This document shows, piece by piece, positions 34,422 to 42,921 of a stretch of 64,000 bases of DNA. The notes under the pieces were generated by a model, which searched no databases, had not been told where the DNA came from, and saw only the letters and a list, made by a program, of their open reading frames with translations. Each line of letters opens with the position of its first letter. Position 1 is the stretch's first letter. The stretch covers positions 1 to 64,000 of the forward strand of contig NZ_VOXD01000026.1 in NCBI RefSeq assembly GCF_008014675.1. The letters run 5' to 3'. Origin of the DNA: Neolewinella aurantiaca. Its GTDB lineage: Bacteria; Bacteroidota; Bacteroidia; Chitinophagales; Saprospiraceae. A program made the translations under genes and the position numbers.

Positions 34422-37400
34422 TCAGCGATCCGGCTTCCTCATTGTTTCCAGCGGCGCGGACGCAGGTGCAGTGGTGGTTAATGGGCAAATGAACAGCGTA
34501 ACCCGGGTACCCTGCAGGCTCCCATCTTCCGACAGGAGTGACTCTATCTCCATACCGGAGGTATGGCTTCGCCCCCGGCCCAGCATTTTAAGACGCCGGC
34601 GGGTTATGTCCATTCCTAAAGATTCAGCCTTATCGGCTTCAGCGGGCTCATAGCCCTTGCCATTGTCCTCGATTACTACCATTAGTTGTTCTGCTGTCCC
34701 GGTGAAATGTACCGATATTTTGCCACCTTCCTTTTTGCCCTGAAGGCCATGAATGATCGCGTTCTCCACAAAAGGCTGGATTAGTAGCGGTGGCAGCACG
34801 ATGTTCTCCTTGGGCAACGATGGATCTATCTCCAGGGTATACGTGAACCCTTCCTTGAAGCGTAGCTTCTCGAGGCCCAGATAGGTTTCCAGCATCATCT
34901 GCTCTTCACCAAGGTGGTGCCGCCCGTCGACCGAGGAGCGCAACGTCTGCCGGATCACCCGCGCAAAACGCGACAGGTAAGTGGCGGCCTGCTTTGCGTC
35001 GTTTTCAAGGACAAAGTTTTGGATAGAATTCAAAGCGTTGAATACGAAGTGGGGATTCATTTGGGCATGAAGTGCAGCATGCTCCAGTTTCGTGATCTGA
35101 AAAAGCAGGTCTTGCTCTCTTCTCCTACGCTGCTCCCGGAACAGAAAGTATGCGCTCAACCCTGCACCCGCCAGCAGAATAGCCCCCAAAATAGCCCAGG
35201 TCGTCTCATACCACGGAGTAGCAACCCTGATGTCCCTGATCACGCCGGGGCTCCAGATGCCGTCCTGGTTCCGGCTTTGTACTTCGAAACGATAAGTGCC
35301 GGGACTCAGGTTGGGATAATTCACGGTTCTTTCATTGCTGTACTGCCAGTTCGCAGCGTCATTCAAACGGTACCGGTACAGCACTTCATCGCCCAGTACG
35401 AAGTTGATGGTTCCAAAACTGATGCTCACATCCTGGGGCCCCGAGGGCAGGTCATATACGTTAGTGTCCGGCAGAGGCTTCCCGTTAAGCATAACGGTAC
35501 GGATCACGGGCCGGGAAGACTGACTTATCAGCGGAGGCTCGTTGAACCGCACTACCCCGGCGCTGGTTGCCAGCCACACTTCTTCCCCGTAGGTATCTGT
35601 TTGGTACACCTCGTTAGTGGGTAATCCGTGTTCCGGCCGGAAGGTACGAAGCTGATACTTGCCCCCATCTTCCGGAATGTAGAGTTTGCTCAGTCCGTTC
35701 AGAGAGCTTACCCATATAACGCCCGAATCATCTATGTGAACATGACGAATCATATCCGAAGCTAATCCGTTACTTTCCCTAATGAAGTAGGTCGTATCAG
35801 GGCTGACATAAATCAGCCCGTCTCCTCTGGTGCCGAACAACAAATCGTCGTTGCCCAGCCCTTTAATGGCTACCACCCGTTTAGACAGTTCGGGAATCCC
35901 CAGATTATTCGGAACGAGGCTACCGTCCTCTCTTTGTTCCATAAGTCCGCTTAAGGTCCCAACTAACGGTCTTCCGTCAGGATGCAGACCGTATACATGA
36001 GCGTTGCCGGGCAACACTCCGAATTCTGATTGCTCTTCGATGATTTCCTCCAGGTCCATATTGAGCACTACGAGGCCGGAAATATTAGAGCCAAAAATTT
36101 TGCGTGTATTTCCACCGCCTGGCTCATTAAAATTCTTGATCAGTAAAGGTCTTCCGGATTTGAAGTAAAACTTCTTGACGTCAGCCGCCCTCAGCTTCCT
36201 CCCTTCAGCCACAGGATGCTCAAATGCATAGTATGGTGTCAGCATCAGGGAGCTTATCGGATCGTAATGTAAATCAAAGAGGCGCCCCGGGGCGGTAAGC
36301 TCAGCATCCTCTACCCGAGCGAGCTGCTCGTCATTCTTGCTGTAGTGGAAAAAGCCTCCGTTGCTATAACCGACGTAAAAATCTTCGGGGCCGGTTGCTG
36401 CGATGGCTATAGCCTTATTATTGTCGGTTGCATCTTCTCTTTTGTACAGTAATTGTTTAGGATACGGACAGTAGAAAATGCCAGCATCAAGGCTGGTGAC
36501 CCAGAATCCTCCGTTTTTGTCTATAATAGCCGACGACAAAGACCGCCCCACCAGCTGCTGAGAAAAACGGGGAGACGCTCCTCCTTTTCGGAAGTCGATT
36601 CCCAACAGTCCGCCACCCCGATCCAGAAGCCCCCAATAAGTGTCAGGATAAAAACCAGGCATGAAATAATTCAACCCGTTTGAAGAAATGACGAATTCAT
36701 GCTTTGTCTTTCCAGCAGCATCCAGTGCGTACAATTTCCGAACACACGAAATCAGGTATTCCTTGCGCCCTCCTTCATCTACGAATGCTCCGGAGAAGTA
36801 ACTTCTGTGAGCGTGTAGCTTTTCAGACTGAATGGTCCCGATCCGTTTACTTGCGTATGGATCGATTATACTCACGCGGGTACTGTCACGGACCCTTGAA
36901 ACAGGGCTCTGGTAGAAAGCATGGGGTGGTGAGGTAGTGTTTTGGTTTTTTTTCCCTTCGCGTTCGTACAGATAAACATCATTGCTTTCAGGGGTTACCA
37001 GCCATTCTGTAGTCCCGGAAGAATCCAGCTTGAGGAGGCCGGCATTTTTGAAGCTGACAATAAATTTTTTCTCCGGGGTTACATCAACCAGCACTCCGAG
37101 ATGCTTAGACTTTTTGATGTGCTCAAGAACATTGTTGTGCTCAAAGGGATGGAAAGCACCGTGCTCGAAGAAGTAAATACCTCCGGAGTAAGTAGATATC
37201 CAGATTTTGCCGTCATCGGCTTCAACGATGCCAAAAATCACCATGTCTTCAAGGCCATCATCGGCGTCGAAAACTTCGAATTCGTAGCCATCAAAACGTG
37301 CGACGCCGTTGTCTGTCCCGATCCAGAGGTAACCAGACCGGTCTTCGAGGATAGTATAGGTTTCGGAGCTTGGTAAGCCCTGGTCTGTATTATACTGTCT

Positions 37401-37499
37401 GAAAACAAGTTGGGCGGGTTGTGCACTAAGGCACCTTCCCGCCCAACAAAAAGTGAGAGACAACATGAACAAGACAAATGAGCGTTCGTAGAAAGTCAT
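34422..37499 (-). CDS. Sensor histidine kinase with periplasmic beta-propeller
   Basis: This is a membrane sensor of 1025 residues. A signal peptide (about 1-26) is followed by two-component-propeller repeats (ILEDRSGYLWIGTDNGVARF, then ADDGKIWISTYSGG), with later blades to about residue 680. A Y_Y_Y-type beta-sandwich follows (LSPGTYRFEVQSRNQDGIWS, about 735-765), then one membrane helix (about 770-795). The kinase core is of the LytS/His_kinase type, with the phospho-accepting His in HAQMNPHFVFNALNSIQNFV (about 811), and an HATPase with VENAIIHGLQGKKEGG and EDNGKGYE. This is the classic form, not a one-protein hybrid. It is paired with the LytTR regulator. The last 20 residues include repeat copy 13 read in antisense (TTTAPASAPLE). 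Confidence 0.92.
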   Translation of the reverse strand: MTFYERSFVLFMLSLTFCWAGRCLSAQPAQLVFRQYNTDQGLPSSETYTILEDRSGYLWIGTDNGVARFDGYEFEVFDADDGLEDMVIFGIVEADDGKIWISTYSGGIYFFEHGAFHPFEHNNVLEHIKKSKHLGVLVDVTPEKKFIVSFKNAGLLKLDSSGTTEWLVTPESNDVYLYEREGKKNQNTTSPPHAFYQSPVSRVRDSTRVSIIDPYASKRIGTIQSEKLHAHRSYFSGAFVDEGGRKEYLISCVRKLYALDAAGKTKHEFVISSNGLNYFMPGFYPDTYWGLLDRGGGLLGIDFRKGGASPRFSQQLVGRSLSSAIIDKNGGFWVTSLDAGIFYCPYPKQLLYKREDATDNNKAIAIAATGPEDFYVGYSNGGFFHYSKNDEQLARVEDAELTAPGRLFDLHYDPISSLMLTPYYAFEHPVAEGRKLRAADVKKFYFKSGRPLLIKNFNEPGGGNTRKIFGSNISGLVVLNMDLEEIIEEQSEFGVLPGNAHVYGLHPDGRPLVGTLSGLMEQREDGSLVPNNLGIPELSKRVVAIKGLGNDDLLFGTRGDGLIYVSPDTTYFIRESNGLASDMIRHVHIDDSGVIWVSSLNGLSKLYIPEDGGKYQLRTFRPEHGLPTNEVYQTDTYGEEVWLATSAGVVRFNEPPLISQSSRPVIRTVMLNGKPLPDTNVYDLPSGPQDVSISFGTINFVLGDEVLYRYRLNDAANWQYSNERTVNYPNLSPGTYRFEVQSRNQDGIWSPGVIRDIRVATPWYETTWAILGAILLAGAGLSAYFLFREQRRRREQDLLFQITKLEHAALHAQMNPHFVFNALNSIQNFVLENDAKQAATYLSRFARVIRQTLRSSVDGRHHLGEEQMMLETYLGLEKLRFKEGFTYTLEIDPSLPKENIVLPPLLIQPFVENAIIHGLQGKKEGGKISVHFTGTAEQLMVVIEDNGKGYEPAEADKAESLGMDITRRRLKMLGRGRSHTSGMEIESLLSEDGSLQGTRVTLFICPLTTTAPASAPLETMRKPDR
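34453..34480 (+). repeat. Dispersed element, copy 13, at the 3' end of the kinase gene
   Basis: The full core GGCGCGGACGCAGGTGCAGT is on the plus strand, antisense to the gene. It supplies residues about 1007-1016, beyond the ATPase domain, as an Ala/Pro-rich tail. Confidence 0.7.
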
Positions 37500-37532
37500 A
37501 ATGGTTCGTATCCGTTATTCATCTGTTACGAA

Positions 37533-37540
37533 CAAAAGTA
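37533..37540 (-). promoter_or_regulatory. -7 promoter box of the histidine kinase gene
   Basis: TACTTTTG on the minus strand matches TAnnTTTG and stands 33 bases before the start codon at 37499. Confidence 0.45.
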
Positions 37541-37861
37541 GTTGTTAATAAGGCTAAGGTAGAACACAGCCGCAGGGCTAATACTAAAGGCTTTTAGGCG
37601 TTCCCCCGAACACCTGAGGCAGATGTTCGGGAAGAAATTCGGGTTTAATATTTGAGTCGTAATAATTCTTAAGCTAAAATGTAAATATGCCTGATGTTGG
37701 CAGTTAATAGGGTTCTGGGTACAAATATGTCCCTTCCACTTACCCTACACAACGCCAATTGAAATTCGGCAGAAGTGAATGCAGATTCGACAGAGAAATC
37801 TTCCTGATGAAGACAAAGAGCTCCCAGAAACGATATTACAGGAGTGTCCGTCCTGCTTTTT

Positions 37862-37891
37862 CAACTTCACCCTGCACCTGCGACCGCGCCC
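37862..37891 (-). repeat. Dispersed GCAGGTGCA element, copy 14
   Basis: On the minus strand the core reads GGGCGCGGTCGCAGGTGCAG, an exact consensus match. It lies about 190 bp upstream of sdhC. Confidence 0.8.
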
Positions 37892-38049
37892 TGGCAACTG
37901 CCAACGATAAAAAACTTTCGGCTGGTTGCTGATTCTCATTTTGAGGGAAAATCCGAATAAAATACGCCACCCGCTAACTAGACGAAATCTAAACAAAGAA
38001 TTACAAACTTTCCCTTCTAAACCCTTTAGTTAGTCTGCGCTTTAACTGT

Positions 38050-38057
38050 TAAGTTTG
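38050..38057 (+). promoter_or_regulatory. -7 promoter box of the sdhCAB operon
   Basis: TAAGTTTG matches TAnnTTTG and lies 25 bases before the sdhC start codon. Confidence 0.5.
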
Positions 38058-38082
38058 CCCCGATTAGTAAAAACTTCACTAT

Positions 38083-38778
38083 ATGAATACTTGGTTAGGC
38101 CGATTTCTCACTTCCAGTATCGGCAAGAAAGTGGTAATGGCCCTCACGGGGTTGTTTCTGATCAGCTTTCTGGCTGTTCACCTGGTAGGTAACCTTCAGC
38201 TTTTGGCGAGCGATGGAGGCCAGGCCTTTAATGAATACGCCTATTTTATGACGCACAATCCGTTGATTAAGTTCACCAGTTACGGGTTGTACGCCTTCAT
38301 TCTCATTCACGCGATTCAGGGTATTGCCCTGTGGCTAAAGAACAGAGCCGCGCGTGGCAGCCAGGGTTATGCCGTAAAGGTTAACCGTACGGCAGGTGCC
38401 AGCAAGGCATCGGTACGAATGGGTGCATTAGGCACGATCATTCTTCTCTTCATCCTCCTCCACATGTACCAGTTCTGGCTTCAGATGAAGCTTGGAAACA
38501 CGGCAATGGTCGGTTACGATGGCGGAGAGCAGGTAAAAGATCTCTACACGCTCGTAATGGGCGTTTACGCGAACCCCGTTTTTGTCGGTATTTACGTGAT
38601 CAGCATGATCGTCATCGGCTTCCACCTATGGCACGGCTTTGAGTCGGCTTTCCAGACGCTGGGCCTTAACCACCCGAAGTGGACGCCCCTGATCAAGCTT
38701 GTAGGCCGGGCATACAGTGTCCTTGTTCCGCTTGGCTTTGCGATCATTCCGATCTGGATGTACCTCGCGCAACAGTAA
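38083..38778 (+). CDS. sdhC: Succinate dehydrogenase cytochrome b subunit (b558 type)
   Basis: This 231-residue inner-membrane subunit anchors the SDH/fumarate reductase complex and binds haem and quinone. Five hydrophobic segments are visible ([96 protein letters not shown]). Histidines suited to haem ligation are in [23 protein letters not shown] and FHLWHG. It opens the sdhCAB operon with 28 bp to sdhA. Confidence 0.93.
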   Translation: MNTWLGRFLTSSIGKKVVMALTGLFLISFLAVHLVGNLQLLASDGGQAFNEYAYFMTHNPLIKFTSYGLYAFILIHAIQGIALWLKNRAARGSQGYAVKVNRTAGASKASVRMGALGTIILLFILLHMYQFWLQMKLGNTAMVGYDGGEQVKDLYTLVMGVYANPVFVGIYVISMIVIGFHLWHGFESAFQTLGLNHPKWTPLIKLVGRAYSVLVPLGFAIIPIWMYLAQQ

Positions 38779-38806
38779 CCCATCACTTCCATTTAAAAGC
38801 AAAATC

Positions 38807-40801
38807 ATGCCATTCCAATCCAACGTACCGCCCGGAGAACTCGGCGAAAAGTGGACCAAATACCGGTCGTCGATGCCGCTGGTGGCGCCTAACAACAAGC
38901 GCCGCATTGAAGTGATCATCGTAGGTACCGGCCTGGCCGGCGGCGCTGCCGCTGCCACCCTTGGCGAGCTGGGCTATAAAGTAAAGGTTTTCACCTTTCA
39001 CGACAGCCCCCGCCGCGCGCACTCAATTGCCGCTCAGGGCGGAATCAACGCCGCTAAAAACTACCAAAACGACGGTGACTCTGTCTACCGTCTCTTTTAC
39101 GATACCATTAAAGGCGGCGATTACCGCAGCCGGGAAGCCAACGTTCACCGTTTGGCCGAGGTATCGGTTAATATCATCGACCAGGCTGTTGCCCAGGGTG
39201 TTCCTTTCGCCCGTGAGTACGGTGGCCTGCTCGCCAACCGCTCCTTCGGTGGTGTACAGGTAAGCCGGACGTTCTACGCCCGTGGCCAAACCGGACAGCA
39301 GCTGCTGCTCGGTGCCTACCAGAGCCTCAGCCGCCAGGTAAGTCTCGGTAACGTAGAGATGTTTAACCGCCACGAAATGGTGGATGTGGTGAAGATCGAC
39401 GGCAAAGCCCGTGGCATCATCGCCCGGAACCTGCTTACCGGTGAACTCGAACGCCACGGTGCACATGCAGTAGTACTCGGTACCGGTGGTTACGGTAACG
39501 TATTCTACCTGAGTACGAACGCCATGAACTCCAACTGTTCGGCTGCCTGGCGCTCCGTAAAGAAGGGAGCTTACATGGCCAACCCTTGTTTCACACAGAT
39601 TCACCCCACCTGTATCCCGGTTTCCGGCGAGTACCAGTCTAAGCTTACCCTTATGTCTGAGTCACTCCGTAACGATGGTCGGGTTTGGGTTCCCAAATCG
39701 GTCGCTGACGCTGAAGCCATCCGTGCCGGTAAAAAGACCGGTCGTGACCTTCCCGAAGAGGCACGTGACTACTACCTCGAGCGCCGCTACCCTGCTTTCG
39801 GTAACCTCGTACCACGCGACGTGGCCAGCCGGGCCGCTAAAACAGCCTGCGACGAAGGTAAAGGCGTAAGCCCTACCGGCCTTGCGGTTTACCTCGACTT
39901 CGCCGACGCCATCCAGCGTTACGGCCGCAGCCGCGCTACTACCCTCAACGAGCACAACGCTTCTGATGCACGCATCAAAGAGTTGGGTACCGCCGTTATC
40001 GAAGAAAAGTACGGTAACCTCTTCGAGATGTACGAAAAGATCACGGGCGAAAACCCGTACGTGATGCCGATGAAGATTTACCCTGCCGTTCACTACACAA
40101 TGGGTGGCCTCTGGGTAGATTACAACCTGCAAACCAACATCCCCGGTCTCTTCGCCGCAGGCGAAGCCAACTTCTCTGATCACGGAGCCAACCGTCTCGG
40201 TGCCTCCGCCCTGATGCAGGGTCTGGCCGACGGGTACTTCGTTCTTCCCTACACCATCGGTACTTTCCTGGCCAACGAAATTCGTACGCCGACGATCGAC
40301 CCCAACGGTGCAGAATTCATGAAAGCTGAGAAAGAGGTTGCTGACCGGATTTCGATGATCATGAACGTGAAAGGCAAGCAATCCGTGGAAAGCTTCCACC
40401 GTCGCCTCGGTAAGCTGATGTGGGAATACTGTGGCATGGCCCGTAACGCAGAAGGCCTTACCAAAGGACGCGCCGGCATCCGTGCGCTCCGCGAAGAATT
40501 CTACAAGGACGTATTTGTTCCGGGAACCGCCGACGAGTACAACCCTGAACTGGAGAAGGCTCTGCGCGTTGCAGACTTCCTTGAACTGGGTGAACTGATG
40601 ATGCTAGACGCTAAGGACCGCGAAGAATCCTGTGGTGGCCACTTCCGTGAGGAGTACCAGACAGAAGATGGCGAGGCACTTCGTCGCGACAAAGAGTTCG
40701 CCTACGTTTCTGCATGGGAATGGGACGACAACGATCCGAAACTTCACAAAGAAGAACTCAACTTCGAGAACGTGGAACTCAAGACCCGTTCGTACAAATA
40801 A
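38807..40801 (+). CDS. sdhA: Succinate dehydrogenase/fumarate reductase flavoprotein subunit
   Basis: This 664-residue FAD subunit oxidises succinate to fumarate at the membrane face. The start is the ATG at 38807 ([16 protein letters not shown]). The open frame extends upstream into sdhC but only as overlap. FAD binding is shown by [20 protein letters not shown] and the covalent-FAD His region [20 protein letters not shown]. The substrate-binding and Arg regions follow ([20 protein letters not shown]), then the [10 protein letters not shown] motif and [20 protein letters not shown]. The length fits the b558-type enzyme. sdhB follows after 109 bp. Confidence 0.96.
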   Translation: MPFQSNVPPGELGEKWTKYRSSMPLVAPNNKRRIEVIIVGTGLAGGAAAATLGELGYKVKVFTFHDSPRRAHSIAAQGGINAAKNYQNDGDSVYRLFYDTIKGGDYRSREANVHRLAEVSVNIIDQAVAQGVPFAREYGGLLANRSFGGVQVSRTFYARGQTGQQLLLGAYQSLSRQVSLGNVEMFNRHEMVDVVKIDGKARGIIARNLLTGELERHGAHAVVLGTGGYGNVFYLSTNAMNSNCSAAWRSVKKGAYMANPCFTQIHPTCIPVSGEYQSKLTLMSESLRNDGRVWVPKSVADAEAIRAGKKTGRDLPEEARDYYLERRYPAFGNLVPRDVASRAAKTACDEGKGVSPTGLAVYLDFADAIQRYGRSRATTLNEHNASDARIKELGTAVIEEKYGNLFEMYEKITGENPYVMPMKIYPAVHYTMGGLWVDYNLQTNIPGLFAAGEANFSDHGANRLGASALMQGLADGYFVLPYTIGTFLANEIRTPTIDPNGAEFMKAEKEVADRISMIMNVKGKQSVESFHRRLGKLMWEYCGMARNAEGLTKGRAGIRALREEFYKDVFVPGTADEYNPELEKALRVADFLELGELMMLDAKDREESCGGHFREEYQTEDGEALRRDKEFAYVSAWEWDDNDPKLHKEELNFENVELKTRSYK

Positions 40802-40818
40802 TTCACCGCCGGTTCGAT

Positions 40819-40880
40819 ACCGGATCTGACACCTGCGTCGGGCAATATGGCGCGAACGCAGGTGCAAAACAAGGTCCGGT
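40819..40880 (+). other. Hairpin around repeat copy 15 in the sdhA-sdhB gap
   Basis: ACCGGA (40819-40824) pairs with TCCGGT (40875-40880), and CACCTGCG (about 40830-40837) pairs with CGCAGGTG (about 40857-40864) in the repeat. It sits between two operon genes and may adjust relative sdhA and sdhB expression. Confidence 0.5.
40849..40875 (+). repeat. Dispersed GCAGGTGCA element, copy 15
   Basis: The core reads GGCGCGAACGCAGGTGCAAA, then ACAAGGT. A shortened inverted partner (CACCTGCGTCGGG, from 40830) lies just before it. Confidence 0.8.
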
Positions 40881-40910
40881 GGAGAGCAGGGTTCAAAAAA
40901 CCAAGAAATT

Positions 40911-41675
40911 ATGAGCGCTGACAACATGAAGCTCACCCTTAAAATCTGGCGGCAGAAAAGTGCAAACGCCAAAGGTCACTTCGACACCCACACGCTCGAG
41001 GGCGTTACCTCTCACATGTCCTTCCTGGAGATGCTGGATGTTCTCAACGAGCAGATCATCAACGAGCAAAAGGAGCCCGTTGCTTTCGAGCACGATTGCC
41101 GCGAGGGCATTTGCGGTACCTGTAGCCTCGTGATCAATGGCTACCCCCACGGCCCACAACAAGGAACCACCACTTGCCAATTGCACATGCGGCACTTCAA
41201 CGACGGTGATACCATCACCATCGAGCCCTGGCGCTCTTCGGCTTTCCCCGTCGTGAAGGACCTCGTTGTAAACCGTGATGCATTCGATCGTATCATCCAG
41301 GCTGGTGGTTACATTTCCGCCAATACTGGCCAGGCACAGGATGGGAATGCTATTCCGATCGAGAAAGACCAGGCTAACGAAGCAATGGACGCAGCGACCT
41401 GTATCGGCTGTGGTGCATGTGTTGCTGCCTGCCCTAACGCATCGGCAATGCTGTTCACTTCCGCAAAAGTGAGCCATCTTGCTCTTATGCCACAAGGTGA
41501 AGTAGAGGCCAGCCAGCGGGCTATCCGGATGGTGGAACAACACGACGCCGAAGGTTTTGGCCGTTGCTCCAACATCACTGCCTGTGAAGCTGAATGTCCG
41601 AAAGAAATTTCCGTCGAGCACATCGCCCGCCTGAACCGGGAATACCTTTCTGCTTCCGTTGGATCAAAAAAATAA
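40911..41675 (+). CDS. sdhB: Succinate dehydrogenase/fumarate reductase iron-sulfur subunit
   Basis: This 254-residue electron-transfer subunit links the flavin to the quinone site. The 2Fe-2S ferredoxin motif is in [19 protein letters not shown]. The 4Fe-4S and 3Fe-4S cysteines are in [13 protein letters not shown] and in [20 protein letters not shown]. It is the last gene of sdhCAB and is followed by a strong terminator at 41722-41771. Confidence 0.96.
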   Translation: MSADNMKLTLKIWRQKSANAKGHFDTHTLEGVTSHMSFLEMLDVLNEQIINEQKEPVAFEHDCREGICGTCSLVINGYPHGPQQGTTTCQLHMRHFNDGDTITIEPWRSSAFPVVKDLVVNRDAFDRIIQAGGYISANTGQAQDGNAIPIEKDQANEAMDAATCIGCGACVAACPNASAMLFTSAKVSHLALMPQGEVEASQRAIRMVEQHDAEGFGRCSNITACEAECPKEISVEHIARLNREYLSASVGSKK

Positions 41676-41721
41676 TCAGTTCTAAACCACTGGTTGTTTA
41701 TACGGAAAGACTTTTCCTTTT

Positions 41722-41771
41722 CAAGAGTCATTCCTGCCTTTCGTTGGCGGGAATGACTCTTGTCGTTTTTT
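41722..41771 (+). terminator. Terminator of the sdhCAB operon
   Basis: CAAGAGTCATTCC (41722-41734) pairs exactly with 41750-41762, and a T run (41766-41771) follows. Confidence 0.85.
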
Positions 41772-41812
41772 ACGGGCCTGTAGTCTGTTTCAGGCATACC
41801 GGGTAGTATCGC

Positions 41813-42145
41813 TTATACCAATCGAACCACTTCATTAACTTCTGACAACACACCTTTGCCCAGGTAAGAGTATCCCCGGACATATATCTCGGGCACGCGC
41901 AGCGTGCCTCCTCTGCGGTCTGTCCTGCGGCGGTAGCGTAGCTCCCCGCGGATGAGCAGACGGTCTCCAGGGTTAAGATGCTCGTGGAGGTCCAGCGCCG
42001 CCGGGCCCCATGCCGTACAGTGATGTGCCTCCTGCCGGTCGCCGGAGGTAGTCCGGAGTTCAAAGCGGGTGAGGTCCAATCCTTTGTGCGTGCAATGATA
42101 CGTGGGTGAAAAGGCCAACTGGCCAATAAGCGTAATCTCGTTCAT
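41813..42145 (-). CDS. SSB-like OB-fold protein, small paralogue 1
   Basis: This 110-residue protein begins MNEITLIGQLAFSPTYHC. The upstream in-frame extension to 42205 is atypical and rejected. The single-stranded-DNA-binding OB-fold shows LTRFELRTTSGDRQEAHHCT, AWGPAALDLHEHLNPGDRLL, and IRGELRYRRR before a variable end. It lacks the acidic C-terminal tail (DDDIPF type) through which housekeeping SSB recruits partners. It lies 56 bp after a second, divergent paralogue. It is more likely a specialised SSB (mobile element, competence or repair) than the replicative one. Confidence 0.8.
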   Translation of the reverse strand: MNEITLIGQLAFSPTYHCTHKGLDLTRFELRTTSGDRQEAHHCTAWGPAALDLHEHLNPGDRLLIRGELRYRRRTDRRGGTLRVPEIYVRGYSYLGKGVLSEVNEVVRLV

Positions 42146-42201
42146 GATGGTATAGTTAAGTCGATGTAGTAAGTAATAGTATCGGGAAATCAGGAAACCT
42201 G

Positions 42202-42585
42202 TCATTCCGGCGGTGCTACTCCCGGTTCACTGCCAGTTTCTTCCAGGAGAGCATGCCCCGGATTAGAAACCCGTTGTAAAAGCAAGTAACTACCAAGGTG
42301 AATCTCGGGACGCACGTGGTTTATGCCCTCCTGCTTCCAGGTTCGTATCCGGAGCTGACCGGTAACGAAGAGGTTATCTCCCCGCCTGACTTTACGGTGT
42401 AATGACTCCGCCATGCTCCCCCATGCTACAATAGAGAAAGCTGTGGATGATCGTTCACCGGAACGATTGGTAGCCGATTGATACAGGCGTAGGCGCGCCA
42501 TCATCGTTCCGTCCGTCATCGTGAAAACTTCTGGCGAGTGACCCGCCCGGCCTGTCAGTTGAATCTGATTGTGAGGGTTTGGCAT
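42202..42585 (-). CDS. SSB-like OB-fold protein, small paralogue 2
   Basis: This 127-residue protein starts MPNPHNQIQLTGRAGHSPEV, with ATG 42585 chosen over 42612. The OB-fold positions are TMMARLRLYQSATNRSGERS, AFSIVAWGSMAESLHRKVRR and GDNLFVTGQLRIRTWKQEG. It ends in Glu/Pro-rich residues but without the DDDIPF tip. It shares only limited identity with its neighbour, so the pair is an old duplication or was acquired together. The upstream region holds a promoter box and an inverted repeat. Confidence 0.8.
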   Translation of the reverse strand: MPNPHNQIQLTGRAGHSPEVFTMTDGTMMARLRLYQSATNRSGERSSTAFSIVAWGSMAESLHRKVRRGDNLFVTGQLRIRTWKQEGINHVRPEIHLGSYLLLQRVSNPGHALLEETGSEPGVAPPE

Positions 42586-42640
42586 AGTTGGTGGTTTGTT
42601 TCTACCAGCCAAGGTGCGGAACGGCTACTCAACTAATCGT

Positions 42641-42672
42641 CTTTTATACGCATACTTACGTATATAAACGTT
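42641..42672. promoter_or_regulatory. Inverted repeat, possible operator of the SSB pair
   Basis: TATACG (42645-42650) and CGTATA (42659-42664) are mirror arms, with flanking TTTA/TAAA extending the symmetry. The site lies between the SSB promoter box and the first SSB start codon. Confidence 0.3.
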
Positions 42673-42733
42673 TAAAAACGACTATAAAACCATAACAACC
42701 TGACTACAAGTCAACTATAAAAAATGAAGGTTG

Positions 42734-42741
42734 CAAATTTA
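42734..42741 (-). promoter_or_regulatory. -7 promoter box of the SSB pair
   Basis: TAAATTTG on the minus strand matches TAnnTTTG and predicts a leader of about 140 nt for the SSB genes. Confidence 0.35.
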
Positions 42742-42852
42742 TTTGGTTTTGGCTCCGGCAAAATCCATTAGGTCTTCACCGGTCATCACTATATCCGTTG
42801 ATATTTAACTCAGGGGTAATCAACCTGACAATACGGGTAACTGAATTCCTTG

Positions 42853-42860
42853 TAATTTTG
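42853..42860 (+). promoter_or_regulatory. -7 promoter box of the secreted nuclease gene
   Basis: TAATTTTG matches TAnnTTTG and would start transcription about 55 bases before the ATG at 42922. Confidence 0.45.
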
Positions 42861-42921
42861 CACTCCTTAATGTCTCTTCTTATTGATTACGGGGCCTTAC
42901 ATCATAACCTATCTTCACACT

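Larger units (their letters stand above)
37500..38082. other. Intergenic region between histidine kinase and sdhC
   Basis: This gap of 583 bp between divergent genes holds no supported coding region. It contains promoter boxes for both flanking genes, a CCGAACA/TGTTCGG hairpin at 37601-37633, and repeat copy 14. Confidence 0.55.
42586..42921. other. AT-rich intergenic control region between the SSB pair and the nuclease gene
   Basis: It contains the inverted repeat TATACG/CGTATA (42645-42664), an array-like CCTGACTACAAGTCAACTAT near 42709, and the outward promoter boxes at 42734-42741 (minus) and 42853-42860 (plus). No gene is seen. Confidence 0.55.

Noticed and set aside
40808-40825. tRNA T-arm-like GGTTCGATACC behind sdhA
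   Set aside because: Upstream bases are sdhA coding sequence, so no tRNA body fits. It is better explained by the hairpin around the repeat.
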